This document shows positions 46,726 to 57,224 of a stretch of DNA of 64,000 nt, one piece after another. The notes beneath the pieces are model-generated. The model ran no database searches and was not told the DNA's origin. It saw only the letters and a program-made list of their open reading frames with translations. Numbering within the stretch: position 1 is the stretch's first letter; the number at the start of each line of letters is the position of its first letter. Made by a program: the position numbers and the translations under genes. Source of the stretch: Gigaspora margarita (taxonomy: Eukaryota > Glomeromycota > Glomeromycetes > Diversisporales > Gigasporaceae); NCBI GenBank assembly GCA_009809945.1, contig WTPW01000356.1, positions 351,271 to 415,270 on the forward strand, read 5' to 3'.

Positions 46726-48275
46726 TATAGATGGGAAAAATGCGCATTTTATAATAAAATGCGCATGAATGCGCATTAATGCGTATGATATATAAAATGC
46801 GCATGATACCGCATGATAAAAAAAAATTTTTAATTTTATCTTTATTATTGATAATACATCTAAATAAAGATACTACATATCGATTCTGAATCAGATTTTG
46901 CCTACATATATAAATTTTTACAAATTAATTAATTGTAAACTTCATCATTGCTTATCTTTTATATAATTTGAGAATATACTAGCACCTGGCCCGTGGCACT
47001 GCCACGGGAGCTTTGTAAAAACCTTAAATCTTAGTTAAAATATGTAAATTCTCATTATAAATATGCTGAGTTAGTTTGCATTGGATCGTCATAAAAAAAT
47101 TCTGTTACTGACATACTATTCTATTAACAACAGTGTGTATGGTTAAGATTGAGTTTGTTTGCATTAAAATTATAACATGCAAATAATTATATGTAGCAAT
47201 AATTACAGATTTCAATGGTATCGACATCTTAATTTAAATTTTCTCACGGTCTGATTACGGTCTTTGATATAGCAGACAGGACATTTGTGACTGCGGAATA
47301 ATTTTATTTTGTTTTGATTGATTCCCTTACAATGTCATTTTTTGCAAGTACAGAATTTGTATTAAGCATTCACCGACATAGTTCTTCACAATTATATTAT
47401 CTTAAATCAATTGTTAATTAATTTGAATTGTGATGACATTCTTGATTATAAATTGCTCATCGATATATTAGTCTTAACATTTTGATAACGGGTTATATAA
47501 CCAATCAAAAGCGTTAAAGCACAATAACTTGATTATATTACTATATTAGCTTTAGCACACTGATCGTTTGAACATATCCGTGATTTTATTGGTTGGTAGA
47601 TCGACATAAAACTCGAATCGCTGAGAAAAATTAGTTGATTATCAGATAATCTGGTGGCAAAAAATTACGACCAAAAATTCTAGAAATCATCATCTATTGA
47701 ATGTATTTTTTTTATATTACTAATATATTCATTATTTTTTTTTTTTATTAATCTTATGTTTTATCTATCGCAGTGCATTTGTCGTGTTCATGTACTTGTT
47801 CTTGCACTTGCTCTTATTCATGCACTTAGTCTTGAACTTGAGACCATTGTACAAAAAGGTTTCAAATTCGTGAACTTTTTTTAGCCCAAAATAGTTTGTA
47901 AATAGTAAATTTGGCAAATTCACGTTTCACGATTTTGTGTTATTTAAGGGAGTTAATAAGGGCGTTAAAAAACGATATAATAATTACTCAAATGTTATAA
48001 TAATTACCGACCGTCATAATCATTTTACGTATTTCTGGTAGTTTTCCCTCATTTAGGTCACATTTTCGGATACGACCAATCAAAAATGTTAAAGCGAGCA
48101 GACCCAGAATTGAAGTATATAGATAGATTAGAATGTTAATTACACTTATCTTATATTTAATTTTTCTATATAAAATTTTGATGGGATAAAATACGCATGA
48201 TTCGGAAACATGCGCATTAATGCGCATTCATGCGCATGATTGAGGAATCATGCGCACGCATGAAACCCATCTCTA
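46726..48275. mobile_element. hAT-like element, 1550 bp, TGCGCATNA subterminal repeats
   Basis: Ends TATAGATGGG and, in reverse complement, TAGAGATGGG, flanked by GAAATAAT at 46718-46725 and 48276-48283. Related copies read GATGAAATAATATCAAA uninterrupted. Both ends carry clusters of TGCGCATGA/TGCGCATTA (left 46743-46815, right 48190-48258). No transposase. The interior contains a Helentron-like hairpin and a stretch shared with element B (47.63-47.86 versus 6.39-6.62 kb). Confidence 0.85.
46975..47015. repeat. GC-rich hairpin, Helentron-like terminus
   Basis: CCCGTGGCA (46990-46998) and TGCCACGGG (47000-47008) form a 9-bp perfect stem preceded by ATACTAGCACCTGG. Ends of this type, an ACTAG word plus a GC-rich stem, are known from Helentrons; assignment is by resemblance only. 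Confidence 0.4.
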
Positions 48276-48611
48276 GAAATAATATCAAAATTTTAAACAT
48301 ATTACTATCCAACATTTTGAGCTTATTATCAAGTAGACTATTTTATGCTATATAATTATTCTGATTTATACTATGTTATAAAAGATACATAAATTTTATA
48401 CAAATAAACATCTATGGAGGATAGCAGTACTGATGTTCCCTTTATTTTTGAGCTAATGCTAATTGCTTATGTGTATGTTTTTTGATGAATTGGCCAAGAA
48501 TTTCAAGCTCATTGTAGATTTTGACCTCATTAAATGCACATGTTTGAAATTTTTTACTATGTCCCGAAGGGGATGCATTTAGAGAGGTTTGATATAATTT
48601 GAGTGCCATAT

Positions 48612-48842
48612 AGTCGCGAAATAATGCTCATAAATGTTTTGAGCGATATTTCGAAAATCACTTCTCCTTAAAAATGCTATATTTGATTCAAAATAAAGCA
48701 CATGTGTGCAATGAGATAATGCGCATTTTGTATAACTCGTGCCAGCAAATTTGATATATGTATATTAGGTTCAAATTTTTACTCTTTATTTCAAAATGAC
48801 GCGCGTACTGAAATAACACACAGGGGCATTATTTCGCAAATA
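48612..48842. mobile_element. GCGAAATAATGC MITE (copy 2)
   Basis: Same element as at 32051, with ends GTCGCGAAATAATGCTC and TATTTGCGAAATAATGCC. Confidence 0.65.
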
Positions 48843-49828
48843 AGCATATGTTTATTTAAAAATCAAGCGAAAGAATTCAAGTAATTTTATATAGTGCGTA
48901 ATTATATTACATTTATATACATTATAATAAAGAAACAACTTAAATTTTGCTTAGAAATGATTTGACTTTTGAAGTTAAACATTAATTATGATACCATACT
49001 GCATAAATGCAGTTTCATTCTTAAAGCCAGTGTTAAAGATCTAATGTTCTCAGTGCTCTCAAGGCATTACACCAATTTCTAGACCATAAAGTTTAAAAAT
49101 TATGTTTACATTTTAGAACAATTCGAAAAAATAAATTTTGGAATTTTTTTTAAGAACGTTAAAAGTTTTTTATGAATTAAAATTTAAATTTATGTTCTCA
49201 GATAACAAAAAAATAAATTTTCATATCTTTTTCACCGCTCAGAATTACAATATTTTAAATTAATTTCAACATGAGCACTGCTCCTTCCATAGTTCCACTA
49301 AAATACAAACTACTATAATACAAACCACTGATGAGTGCGTCTTTGTAAATTATATCATCTCCTTCTATATGGAATTCGTCATCATTATACATATCATGAA
49401 AGAACTATCGCTATCAAATTTATTAAATTAATTATTAAAATCTATTAATCATGAACGAATATGAACCTTGAATTGTCATAACTTAATTTGAATTCGTCCT
49501 TATAATTATGTAAATTTATTTGCTAGAGCTCGATTTTTTGGTTTGAAATATGAGTCAAATGTAAGATATTTAATAATTCACTGCCACTCCACTCGTATTT
49601 GAACTTTTCCAAAACCTCCAAATCGATAAATTTGTTTTCTTCGAGATAACTGATATATTGTTTTGGTATGTTTGGCATAAATTTGCATGTATGAATGTAT
49701 GCTATTTAATTAGTGTGCCTCTTAATTTAAGAGTAACACAGAATTAAAAAAAAATAGCTTTAATAAAAAAATTTTTGATCGATTTAATTGGTTAATTATT
49801 AATTATCACGGGTAGATCTCCAAAAAAT

Positions 49829-50031
49829 TAACCTTAAAATGAAATCTACATTCTTTACTTAACCTGCTAGCCTTCTAAAACCCACTAATACTTGTTTATT
49901 ATAATTTTTTTTTTAAAACTAACCCTAACCCTAAACCCCTAACCCTAAAAAATGCACCCCAAAAAAATTTGGTTTTCGAGATTTTATACTATCATTTCAT
50001 TTTAATCTGGATTTCATTGTGATCTGTCACA
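49829..50031. mobile_element. MITE with telomere-like core (copy 3), in the G3 promoter
   Basis: The right end GATCTGTCACA and ATTTTAATCTGGATTTCATT match the ends of copy 1 in inverse orientation. The core in reverse is AACCCTAACCCTAAACCCC, and AATAAACAAGTATTAGTGGG marks the uninterrupted site of the insert seen in copy 1. It ends about 130 bp before the ATG of G3. Confidence 0.75.
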
Positions 50032-50067
50032 ATAAATGAATCCAGTTACGGAAAGCATTTACTGCTG

Positions 50068-50081
50068 TACTACCATAGTGC
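50068..50081 (+). promoter_or_regulatory. conserved upstream block of G3
   Basis: TACTACCATAGTGC, 92 bp before the ATG, retained between the MITE and the gene. Confidence 0.45.
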
Positions 50082-50159
50082 GTAACCTTACAGCTAGTGT
50101 CCCAAAATCAGTACAATTATGTCCTTAGCCGAATCATTAAAGTTTTAAACTTAACTAAA

Positions 50160-51707
50160 ATGGCATTAAAATTTTTTGAAACACTTTCAAATAATTATCT
50201 TGAACTTCTTGATGATAAAGAGGATTTTAATATAGTCATTAATGTTGGTGAATCTCCAAATACAAAAACATTTCGAGCACATTCAGCAATTTTAAGATAC
50301 AGATCTTTATATTTTCGCAATGAATTGGAGAACCTTGGTAAAGATGAGAATAATATCAAAACACTTAATTTAAAACATGTTTCTGTCCAACATTTTGAAG
50401 TTATAATCAAGTAAGTTATTTATGGTGTATTATAATTTATATTATATCACAAGAAGTAATCTAAAATAATCATAAATTTTATACAAAGGTATATATACGG
50501 AGGAATATTTTTACTTGAAAAACATGATGCATCATTAATTTTTGAGCTCATGCTTATTGCTTACGAGTTTCTTTTTGATGAATTGGCCCAACAACTTCAA
50601 ACTCATTTAATTGAAAAGGAAGCTCATTGGCTTCGTTTACATTTTAATCGCATTTATCAAAAAAGTTTCCAGAATAATAAGCTTCAAGATTTACAAAACT
50701 GGTGCAACGATATTGTGGTAAAGTACCCTGATAAGATTTTTGATTCTGAAGAATTCTTCACACTTCAAGAAGACGCTTTAATCTCACTTATTAGTCGAGA
50801 TGATTTACAAATGGAAGAAGTAAAAATTTGGAATTACACCATAAAATGGGGAATTGCACAAAATTCTGGCCTACCATTCGATCCTGAAGATTGGTCCCAT
50901 GAGAATTTTTCAGCTTTAAAGACTACTTTACAAAATTGTTTACCTCATATCCGTTATTTTCAAATGTCTGGTAACAATATTATAAATAATGTACAACCTT
51001 ATCAACAAATTCTTGAAAAAAAACTTTGGCAAGATATTATGAAAAAATATATGACAAATGAGCCAATATCTTCTACTGTTCTTCCTCCTCGAATAATTTT
51101 AAAACCAACACTACCGACTAGAATTATAAAACCTTTTTCAAATGTTATTAATGAAACACATGCAGCAGAAATTGCTTCATGGGTTGATAAGAAGGATGAT
51201 ATGTATTTAGTAATGGATAATCCATATGAATTTAAATTACTTCTTCGTGGAAGCAGAGATGGTTTTACAAAAACTTCATTTGGGAATTTATGCGATAAGC
51301 AAACTCATCTTGTCGTAGTCATCAATGTTAAGGGCACTGATGAAATTCTTGGTGGATATAATCCTGTTGGTTGGGATAAACAATATAAAGGTCAAGATAG
51401 GAATTGCAAAGATAGCTTTATTTTTTCATTGAAAAATGGAAATATTCAAAATTCGATTTTAAGTCGTGTTAAAAAACCACAAAATGCAATTCACTGCTCT
51501 TCTTTTTATGGTCCAATTTTTGGTGGGGATTATTTTGGCCTTGCCATGAACGGTAATTTTAATCTAGATAACGAGTGTTGGACTAGTCAGTTAAGTGCAT
51601 ATGAAAAACCAATTAGAAATGCAGCTGCGTACATATTATCTGATGGAACTAAAAAATCATATTTTTCAGTAGAAGAATATGAAATATTTCAAATAAAAAA
51701 ATCCTAA
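50160..51707 (+). CDS. G3: BTB-BACK-TLDc domain protein, 489 residues
   Basis: Exons 50160-50410 and 50489-51707 with a 78-bp intron (GTAAGT..ACAAAG). The protein starts MALKFFETLSNNYLELLDD and is the same length as G1. Domains are as in G1: BTB (FNIVINVGES, FRAHSAILRYRSLYF, then YIYGGIFLLEKHDASLIFE across the junction), BACK-like (LQDLQNWCNDIVVKYPDKIF, EVKIWNYTIKWGI) and TLDc (THAAEIASWVD, FKLLLRGSRDGFT, DEILGGYNPVGW, GPIFGGDYFGLAM, SVEEYEIFQIKKS). Most differences from G1 fall in the linker after BACK and in surface-type stretches of TLDc. It is bracketed by two MITEs of one family, one in the promoter region and one directly after the stop codon. The frame is intact; probably functional. 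Confidence 0.92.
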
Positions 51708-51724
51708 AATTATGCATTATTAAT

Positions 51725-51896
51725 TGTGACAGATCATAATGAAATCAGATTATAATGGAATTTGAACTTATTTTATGTCCGATTTTTAAAATTTTTGGTC
51801 TTTTTTGTTGGTTTTTTTTTATAGTTAAGTTATGGTTTAGGGTTAGAATCATTGGAAAAAGAGTATAGGTGGATTTTAGTAGGGCTTATAGTTTTA
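51725..51896. mobile_element. MITE with telomere-like core (copy 4), one-ended, after G3
   Basis: Starts TGTGACAGATCATAATG, 18 bp after the G3 stop codon, followed by ATCAGATTATAATGG and the core GGTTTAGGGTTAGAATCATT, then AAGAGTATAGGTGGATTTTA. No right inverted end was found. Genes G1, G2 and G4 lack it and read ATTAATTAATTCG there. Confidence 0.7.
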
Positions 51897-51899
51897 ATT

Positions 51900-52876
51900 A
51901 ATTTATACACTAAATAGCATTTATCTAAATTGTTATATGTAATCTTTCACCTTTAAAATGTATCCATAATAAATACGGATAATTGTATTATTAGTTAACG
52001 CTTTTTATAATGAATCAATTTATAGGCTTATTTCTTTCCTTCACCCAATATTTGCTTTCATAAATAATAATTTAAGAATCGAACAACTCAAGTAAATTAA
52101 CTTGATCAAAAATTCGAATATTTAATTCGTGAATATCGAGTTAGCAAGGATTCAAACGCTATTTGTTTGTCAATTAGAAATCTAGTATTGCAAATTCTTG
52201 ATAATGGCCTTATAGGTTAAGGAAAAACCCCAATTATTAATTGGCGTAAGTCATTCTTCAATCGTACAAATTGAACATGATTAGAGCGATTCTTAGTGCA
52301 GATCATGAGACTTAATGTGATAGACTATTGATGCCATATATATAATAAGATTTATGTATTTATTAATGCTTGGCATTAAAATAATAAATTAAATATTTCA
52401 TGTAGAGTCCTAACATTTTCACCACTTTTGATTACGAAACAAATTACGCCGTCACACAATAATAATAATAATAATAATAAGAATAATAAATATTATTTAT
52501 GCAGTCAAAATATTGCTAAAATTTTAATCGTCAAATTATTTTCTTGAAAATAAATTTTTAATTTCTCCACATTACATTGAAAATACTGAGGTCAACCTTT
52601 ACAAAATTAATTTCGTGAATACAATGAACTCATAAAACATTACTATCACGAAACATTGATCTATAAAACTTTTCAAAAATTATTATGCGATAACATTGAG
52701 ATCAAAATTTATTACCAAGCTACTTTTTAAAACATCATTTATTGAATTCATAAAAATTTTTTTTTAAATACAACCAATAATGATGCATTAAGAATTTAGA
52801 TTTTTAAATAAAACATTATTACTGTAATTAGTTGAAATTTAAAGATTTTATCTTATAGAATTGTTTGTTCTGTATT

Positions 52877-52880
<4 letters not shown>
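51900..52880. other. downstream flank of G3
   Basis: Non-coding; conserved with the other G flanks. AAT microsatellite at about 52458-52492. Confidence 0.6.

Positions 52881-52922
<42 letters not shown>
52880..52922. repeat. poly-T tract of about 42 bp
   Basis: Uninterrupted T-run within the shared spacer. G2 and G4 read AAACAAGATGAAACATTTAG near the corresponding place, so the tract is specific to this copy. Confidence 0.9.
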
Positions 52923-52927
<5 letters not shown>

Positions 52928-53486
52928 TTACAGTGCGCTTTTAAATCTTATTTAAATATACGCAGCAGGGAGAATACTACCATATAATAAAATCTTAAGA
53001 ATATGCTTACAAAATAAATATTTAAAACTTAGCTGTCATATAATTTCTGCAATTTTTGATTCAATATTCTCATTATTATCGATAACTCAAGGAACAAATT
53101 CTATTTGTTCAGTTCTTGCAAGATTATTTAATCGAATGCACAAGATTGCATATAAAAGGCTGCTAAATTTATGAGAGTCAAACATTAGTATTAAATAGCG
53201 AAATGAAAATTTAATAAGTATGTAGCTATTACCGCAAAAAATTTATTAAAAATTATTTAATAAGCATGTAACTATTACGAAAAGAACATTTGCAAAATTT
53301 TATTTTAACGCAAAAAAAATTTAATTAAAAAAAAAACTATTTAAAATTAATTACACTTATTATAAGAGACAGTCATAAATCTCTGAAATAAGCTATCCTA
53401 CAAATTAAGAGCGAAATAATTGTTAGAATTAAAATAAATTGTTGGATGGAGTTTGGTGAGCTACATGATAAGTTTATTTTATTCGG

Positions 53487-54145
53487 CCCTATAAGAAAAT
53501 TGGACCGGATCGGCACGGGTTGCATCGGATAGGCACGGGTCTTTTTGGCACGGGTCATGATCCGTATTGGTACGGGTATGGTCCGGATTGGTACGGATTC
53601 CGTGGACCGTGTGGGACCGTATGCCCGTGCCAAATGGACCGTAAATGGCTCGAGTTTTGCAGCAGTTTACTAGTCCAATCGGCACGGGATTTGGCACGGG
53701 TGAACGTAAATTCACGTGCCACCGCGATAACGATGTGGATTAACCATTAAACAATAAATTTAAATAAATAATCAATATAAGATGAACAAGCTAACTGCGT
53801 ATGAAGTAAAATTTTGTAAGGAATTTTTTTTGTTAAGGCACACGGGGAAGCTTCATCAGTGAAATCATGAGATATCGCTCTTTTTTTTAAAAAAAAATCA
53901 CTTACTGAACTTTCGCTCTCCACGAAACGAGCCAACACGTATCACGAGCCAACACGTGTGTAACGTACACATACGAGCCATCTGAATGCGTCATTTCATA
54001 TGACGTGATATTACGTGCCACCCTTTGCCGTAATGTCCGTGCCATTTTACCATGCCATTTCCTGCACGTACCACATGATCCGTGCCATTTCGAGCATTCC
54101 CCGACACCAAGCCGTACCACCACCCGTACCACTTTTCTTACAGGG
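53487..54145. mobile_element. GC-rich inverted-repeat element, 659 bp
   Basis: Ends CCCTATAAGAAAATTGG and, in reverse complement, CCCTGTAAGAAAAGTGG, flanked by CGG (53484-53486 and 54146-54148). The left third is packed with GGCACGGGT and GGTACGG words, and the right third with the inverse CGTGCCA and CGTACCAC words. The paralogous places at 44.2 and 61.5 kb read TTTATTTAGGATAGCTAAT without it. No long credible frame. The superfamily is unclear from a 3-bp flank. Confidence 0.85.
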
Positions 54146-54371
54146 CGGATAGCTAATTACATGTATGATGTTTCACATTATTGACTTGTTTAATATTAAA
54201 TGTTAAAGTTGATTTTTTTCTGAAATTTTAAAAATAGCTATGATATAAAAAAATACAATTTTAGAAGAGTTACCTTTTTATGTTTCATAACATCTTGAAG
54301 ATGTTATATTTTTATTGCATAACACAAACGCTTTAATTTATAATAAATTAATAGAAAATTACTTAATTTAC

Positions 54372-54598
54372 ACCAGGTGTATATACACACATACTAATTT
54401 ATTGATTTACGAATTTGCTTAATATATAAATTATAAACGAAAAATTAGTATAGCTTAAGGTTAGGGTGAGGGTAGCTTTAGGGTTAGAGGAGGTTATAAT
54501 TTATACTAAAATTTTGCAAGGAATATTTTTTGTTAAAGTCTCAAAAGCTATTATAATCAGGATTTTAAGATATCAAAATATGTGTGTACATATCGTCA
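54372..54598. mobile_element. MITE with TATGTGTGTA ends
   Basis: TATATACACACATACTAATT on the left and, inverted, ATATGTGTGTACATATCG on the right. Telomere-like GGTTAGGGTGAGGGTAGC lies in the centre. The stretch AAAATTTTGCAAGGAATATTTTTTG resembles the middle of the preceding element. Confidence 0.55.
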
Positions 54599-54599
54599 A

Positions 54600-55898
54600 A
54601 TTAATAAACCGTTAAATTTATTTATTTTCTTTATACCCTTTGACAATGTTGCCAAGGGACGTTATTGACAGCTGAAGTTAAATAAGTTTTAATTTATAAG
54701 TTAGTATTAGACTTATTAGCTAATTATTTACTATTATATAATTGCTTAAAAATTAATTATGAATTATTATTGTAATGATTTCAATTTTATATAACTTACA
54801 AATAAGAATGGGTTAATTAATGTGCAAATGCATTATAATAACACATTACATAATTAAAATATAAATTTACAATTTGATTATCATGTGTACAAAATACAAT
54901 AAAAACGTAATTGATGTATTATGAACTTCCTGAGATTCATATAAGCTTGTTCTGTGTCTACAAAGATCGAGTATATATCTTCTTTTTTAAATGGTCTATT
55001 TACTTTTTAGGAATATATATAGCTGTTACAAATAAACAAAGCCAATGCAACCTAGTAATTATAGCCTATTTCGTGTTAATTAATAAATTGACATGAATAT
55101 TAGAACCATACATATAATAGTCGGAGAACACAATCTACTATTGTTTAAACAGTAGCATGGAAATCATGAAAATTCGTGATATATAATTTTTATACATTGC
55201 AGGAGATCGATTTGACGTAGTCGATTTAACTGACTTTAAAATATCGCCTTGGTTTTGTTGATAAGTTTAGATAATTGTTACATAATTATAAGCAAAAAAG
55301 ATGGCTATTTATCAAGCCAATAAAATACTGTACACTTGCTTGTTTTTACTTTTCCAAGGTTTAAATTATTTGTTTATCGCTCTTGCAAAATAGTGCGACA
55401 AATAAAGTTTTGAGCTTTATGAACCCTGCATATTGCCATTATCAAAGCATGATAATACGCGAAATTCATAGAGTTCACAAAGTCATTTGTTGAAATTCTA
55501 TAAATTATCGATATATTAATATTCAGAATTCATAGGATTTATAAACATTGTTGGCCGACTATTTTGCAACGACTAATAAAACTAACGACATTACAACATC
55601 TTAGGTACTCTTTTTTTCGTATTTTTTATTGATTATTGCAAATTGATTAGGCACATAGGTGTAATATAATTTTTAAAAGTTTATTGCCATTTTTTTTTAA
55701 GTATCTCGCACTGCCACTAATGAAATTTTTCACTGTATTGGCTTACGTGCGTGCAATTCTAATTCTTTCAGGATAATTGCCAATTACTGTTTATGCTACC
55801 ATATTACGCAATCATATAATCCCATAACATATAAAATTAGAATTAGTCTTAATGTAAGACACTCATGTCTTAACGATTAAATTTTAAACTCGATTAAA
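54600..55898. other. spacer before R4, no gene
   Basis: Copies of the shared upstream flank (CTGAGATTCATATAAGC, GATTTGACGTAGTCGATTTAA). A 61-codon frame at 54911 is not conserved in the other copies. Confidence 0.6.
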
Positions 55899-56605
55899 AT
55901 GGTACTAAAATATTGTGAAGACTTCAAATAATTATATTGAGCTATTTGATGACAAAGTTGATTATAATATAGTCATTAATGTGATGAATGTCCAAACACA
56001 AAGATATTTCGAGAACATTCAGTAATTTTAGGATATGTATAGAACTTCGTATTTTCACAATGAATTGAAGAATATCGGTAAAGATGAGAATAATATCAAA
56101 ACACTTAAACTATATTTCTACCCAACATTTTGAGATTATTATCAAGTAAGTTATTGTTATCTATATTATAATTCATTATTTATACGGTGTAATAAAAAAA
56201 TATCTAAAGTATACATAAATTTTACACAAAGATACATCTATGGAGGAATAGTAATACATGACGTATAATTTATTATTGAGCTCATGCTAATTGCTTATTT
56301 GTTACTTTTTAATGAATTGGCCAAGAATTTCAAGCTCATTGGCTTCATTTACATTTTAATCGTATTTATCAAAAGAGTTTTCAAAATAATAAACTTCAAG
56401 ATTTACAAAACTGGCGTTATGGTATTTTGGTAAATTATACCAAGCAAGATTTTGATTCTTAAGAATTCTTTACAATTCAAGAAACGCTTTAATCTTACTT
56501 ATTAGCTGAGATGATTTATAAATGTGAGAAGAAAATTTGTGATTACATCATAAAATGGGGAATTGCACAAAATCCTACCATCCGATCCTAAAGATTGGTC
56601 CAAAT
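55899..56605 (+). pseudogene. BTB-TLDc relic R4
   Basis: Exon 1 remnant 55899-56144 ending at an intact-looking donor (TCAAGTAAGT). Exon 2 remnant from about 56233 keeps more of the gene than the other relics, through the BACK-like part (AACTTCAAGATTTACAAAACTGG, TTGTGATTACATCATAAAATGG), and stops abruptly at GAAGATTGGTCC-like sequence. Stops and frame changes are numerous. Confidence 0.8.
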
Positions 56606-56864
56606 CATATGATGTACAAATTTCACATGACTGAATGAGTTTTTTTTCCCAAGTTTGGTTTGAGCAGAGTTAATTAAGACACGAATTCTAGAATTGATCG
56701 GGACCGGACCAGTCTTTTCAAATTATTAGTACCATGTGTATTATTAGTATAACAGTGTTTAGCTAATTGCATTCTTCAGATATACCATACATTTCTTTTG
56801 ATTTTTCATTCACTGAACAACTGAAGGAATCTGTTATATGTTTATAAATTCGTGTGCAGTCAGA

Positions 56865-57012
56865 CCTCTCTAAATGCACGCTTCTTAAATGCATTCTGCT
56901 TGGTCCCAAGCCATTAATATAAAAATCATAGATTTTACTTCACTAAATGCACATTTTGAAATTTTTTACTATGTACCGAAGAGGGTGCATTTAAAGAGGT
57001 TTGACTATAATT
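56865..57012. mobile_element. short TA-type MITE, relative of 30602-31797
   Basis: CAGTCAGACCTCTCTAAATG on the left and, in reverse complement, AGTCAAACCTCTTTAAATGC on the right. The right half also persists next to R1 (31950-32030) and R3 (48520-48600). Confidence 0.7.
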
Positions 57013-57025
57013 TGAAATACCATAT

Positions 57026-57222
57026 AGTTGCGAAATAATGCTCATGAATGTTAATGAGCGTTATTTCGAAATCGCTTCTCCTTAAAAATGCTATATTTGA
57101 TTCAAAAGAAAGCACATGTGCGCATTGATAATAATATATGTGTATTAAGTTCAAAATTTTGGCACTTTGTTCAAAATGGCGCACGTACTAAAATAACGCA
57201 CTGGATGCATTATTTCGCAAAT
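57026..57222. mobile_element. GCGAAATAATGC MITE (copy 3)
   Basis: Same element as at 32051 and 48612, with a shorter interior. Confidence 0.65.
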
Positions 57223-57224
57223 AT

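Larger units (their letters stand above)
46534..48520 (+). pseudogene. BTB-TLDc relic R3, split by a hAT-like element
   Basis: Exon 1 remnant 46534-46725 plus 48284-48332, an intron remnant, then an exon 2 stub (about 48410-48520: CATCTATGGAGGATAG, GATGAATTGGCCAAGAATT). Several frame breaks precede the transposon, so the copy was probably dead before the insertion. Closest to R1. Confidence 0.8.

Noticed and set aside
53373-54132. GC-rich frames of 76-86 codons with Pro/Arg repeats
   Set aside because: They are explained by the GGCACGGGT subterminal repeats of the inverted-repeat element.
54911-55096. 61-codon frame conserved near three relics
   Set aside because: The DNA is conserved by duplication, but the frame is interrupted in the copies at 38.95 and 45.63 kb.
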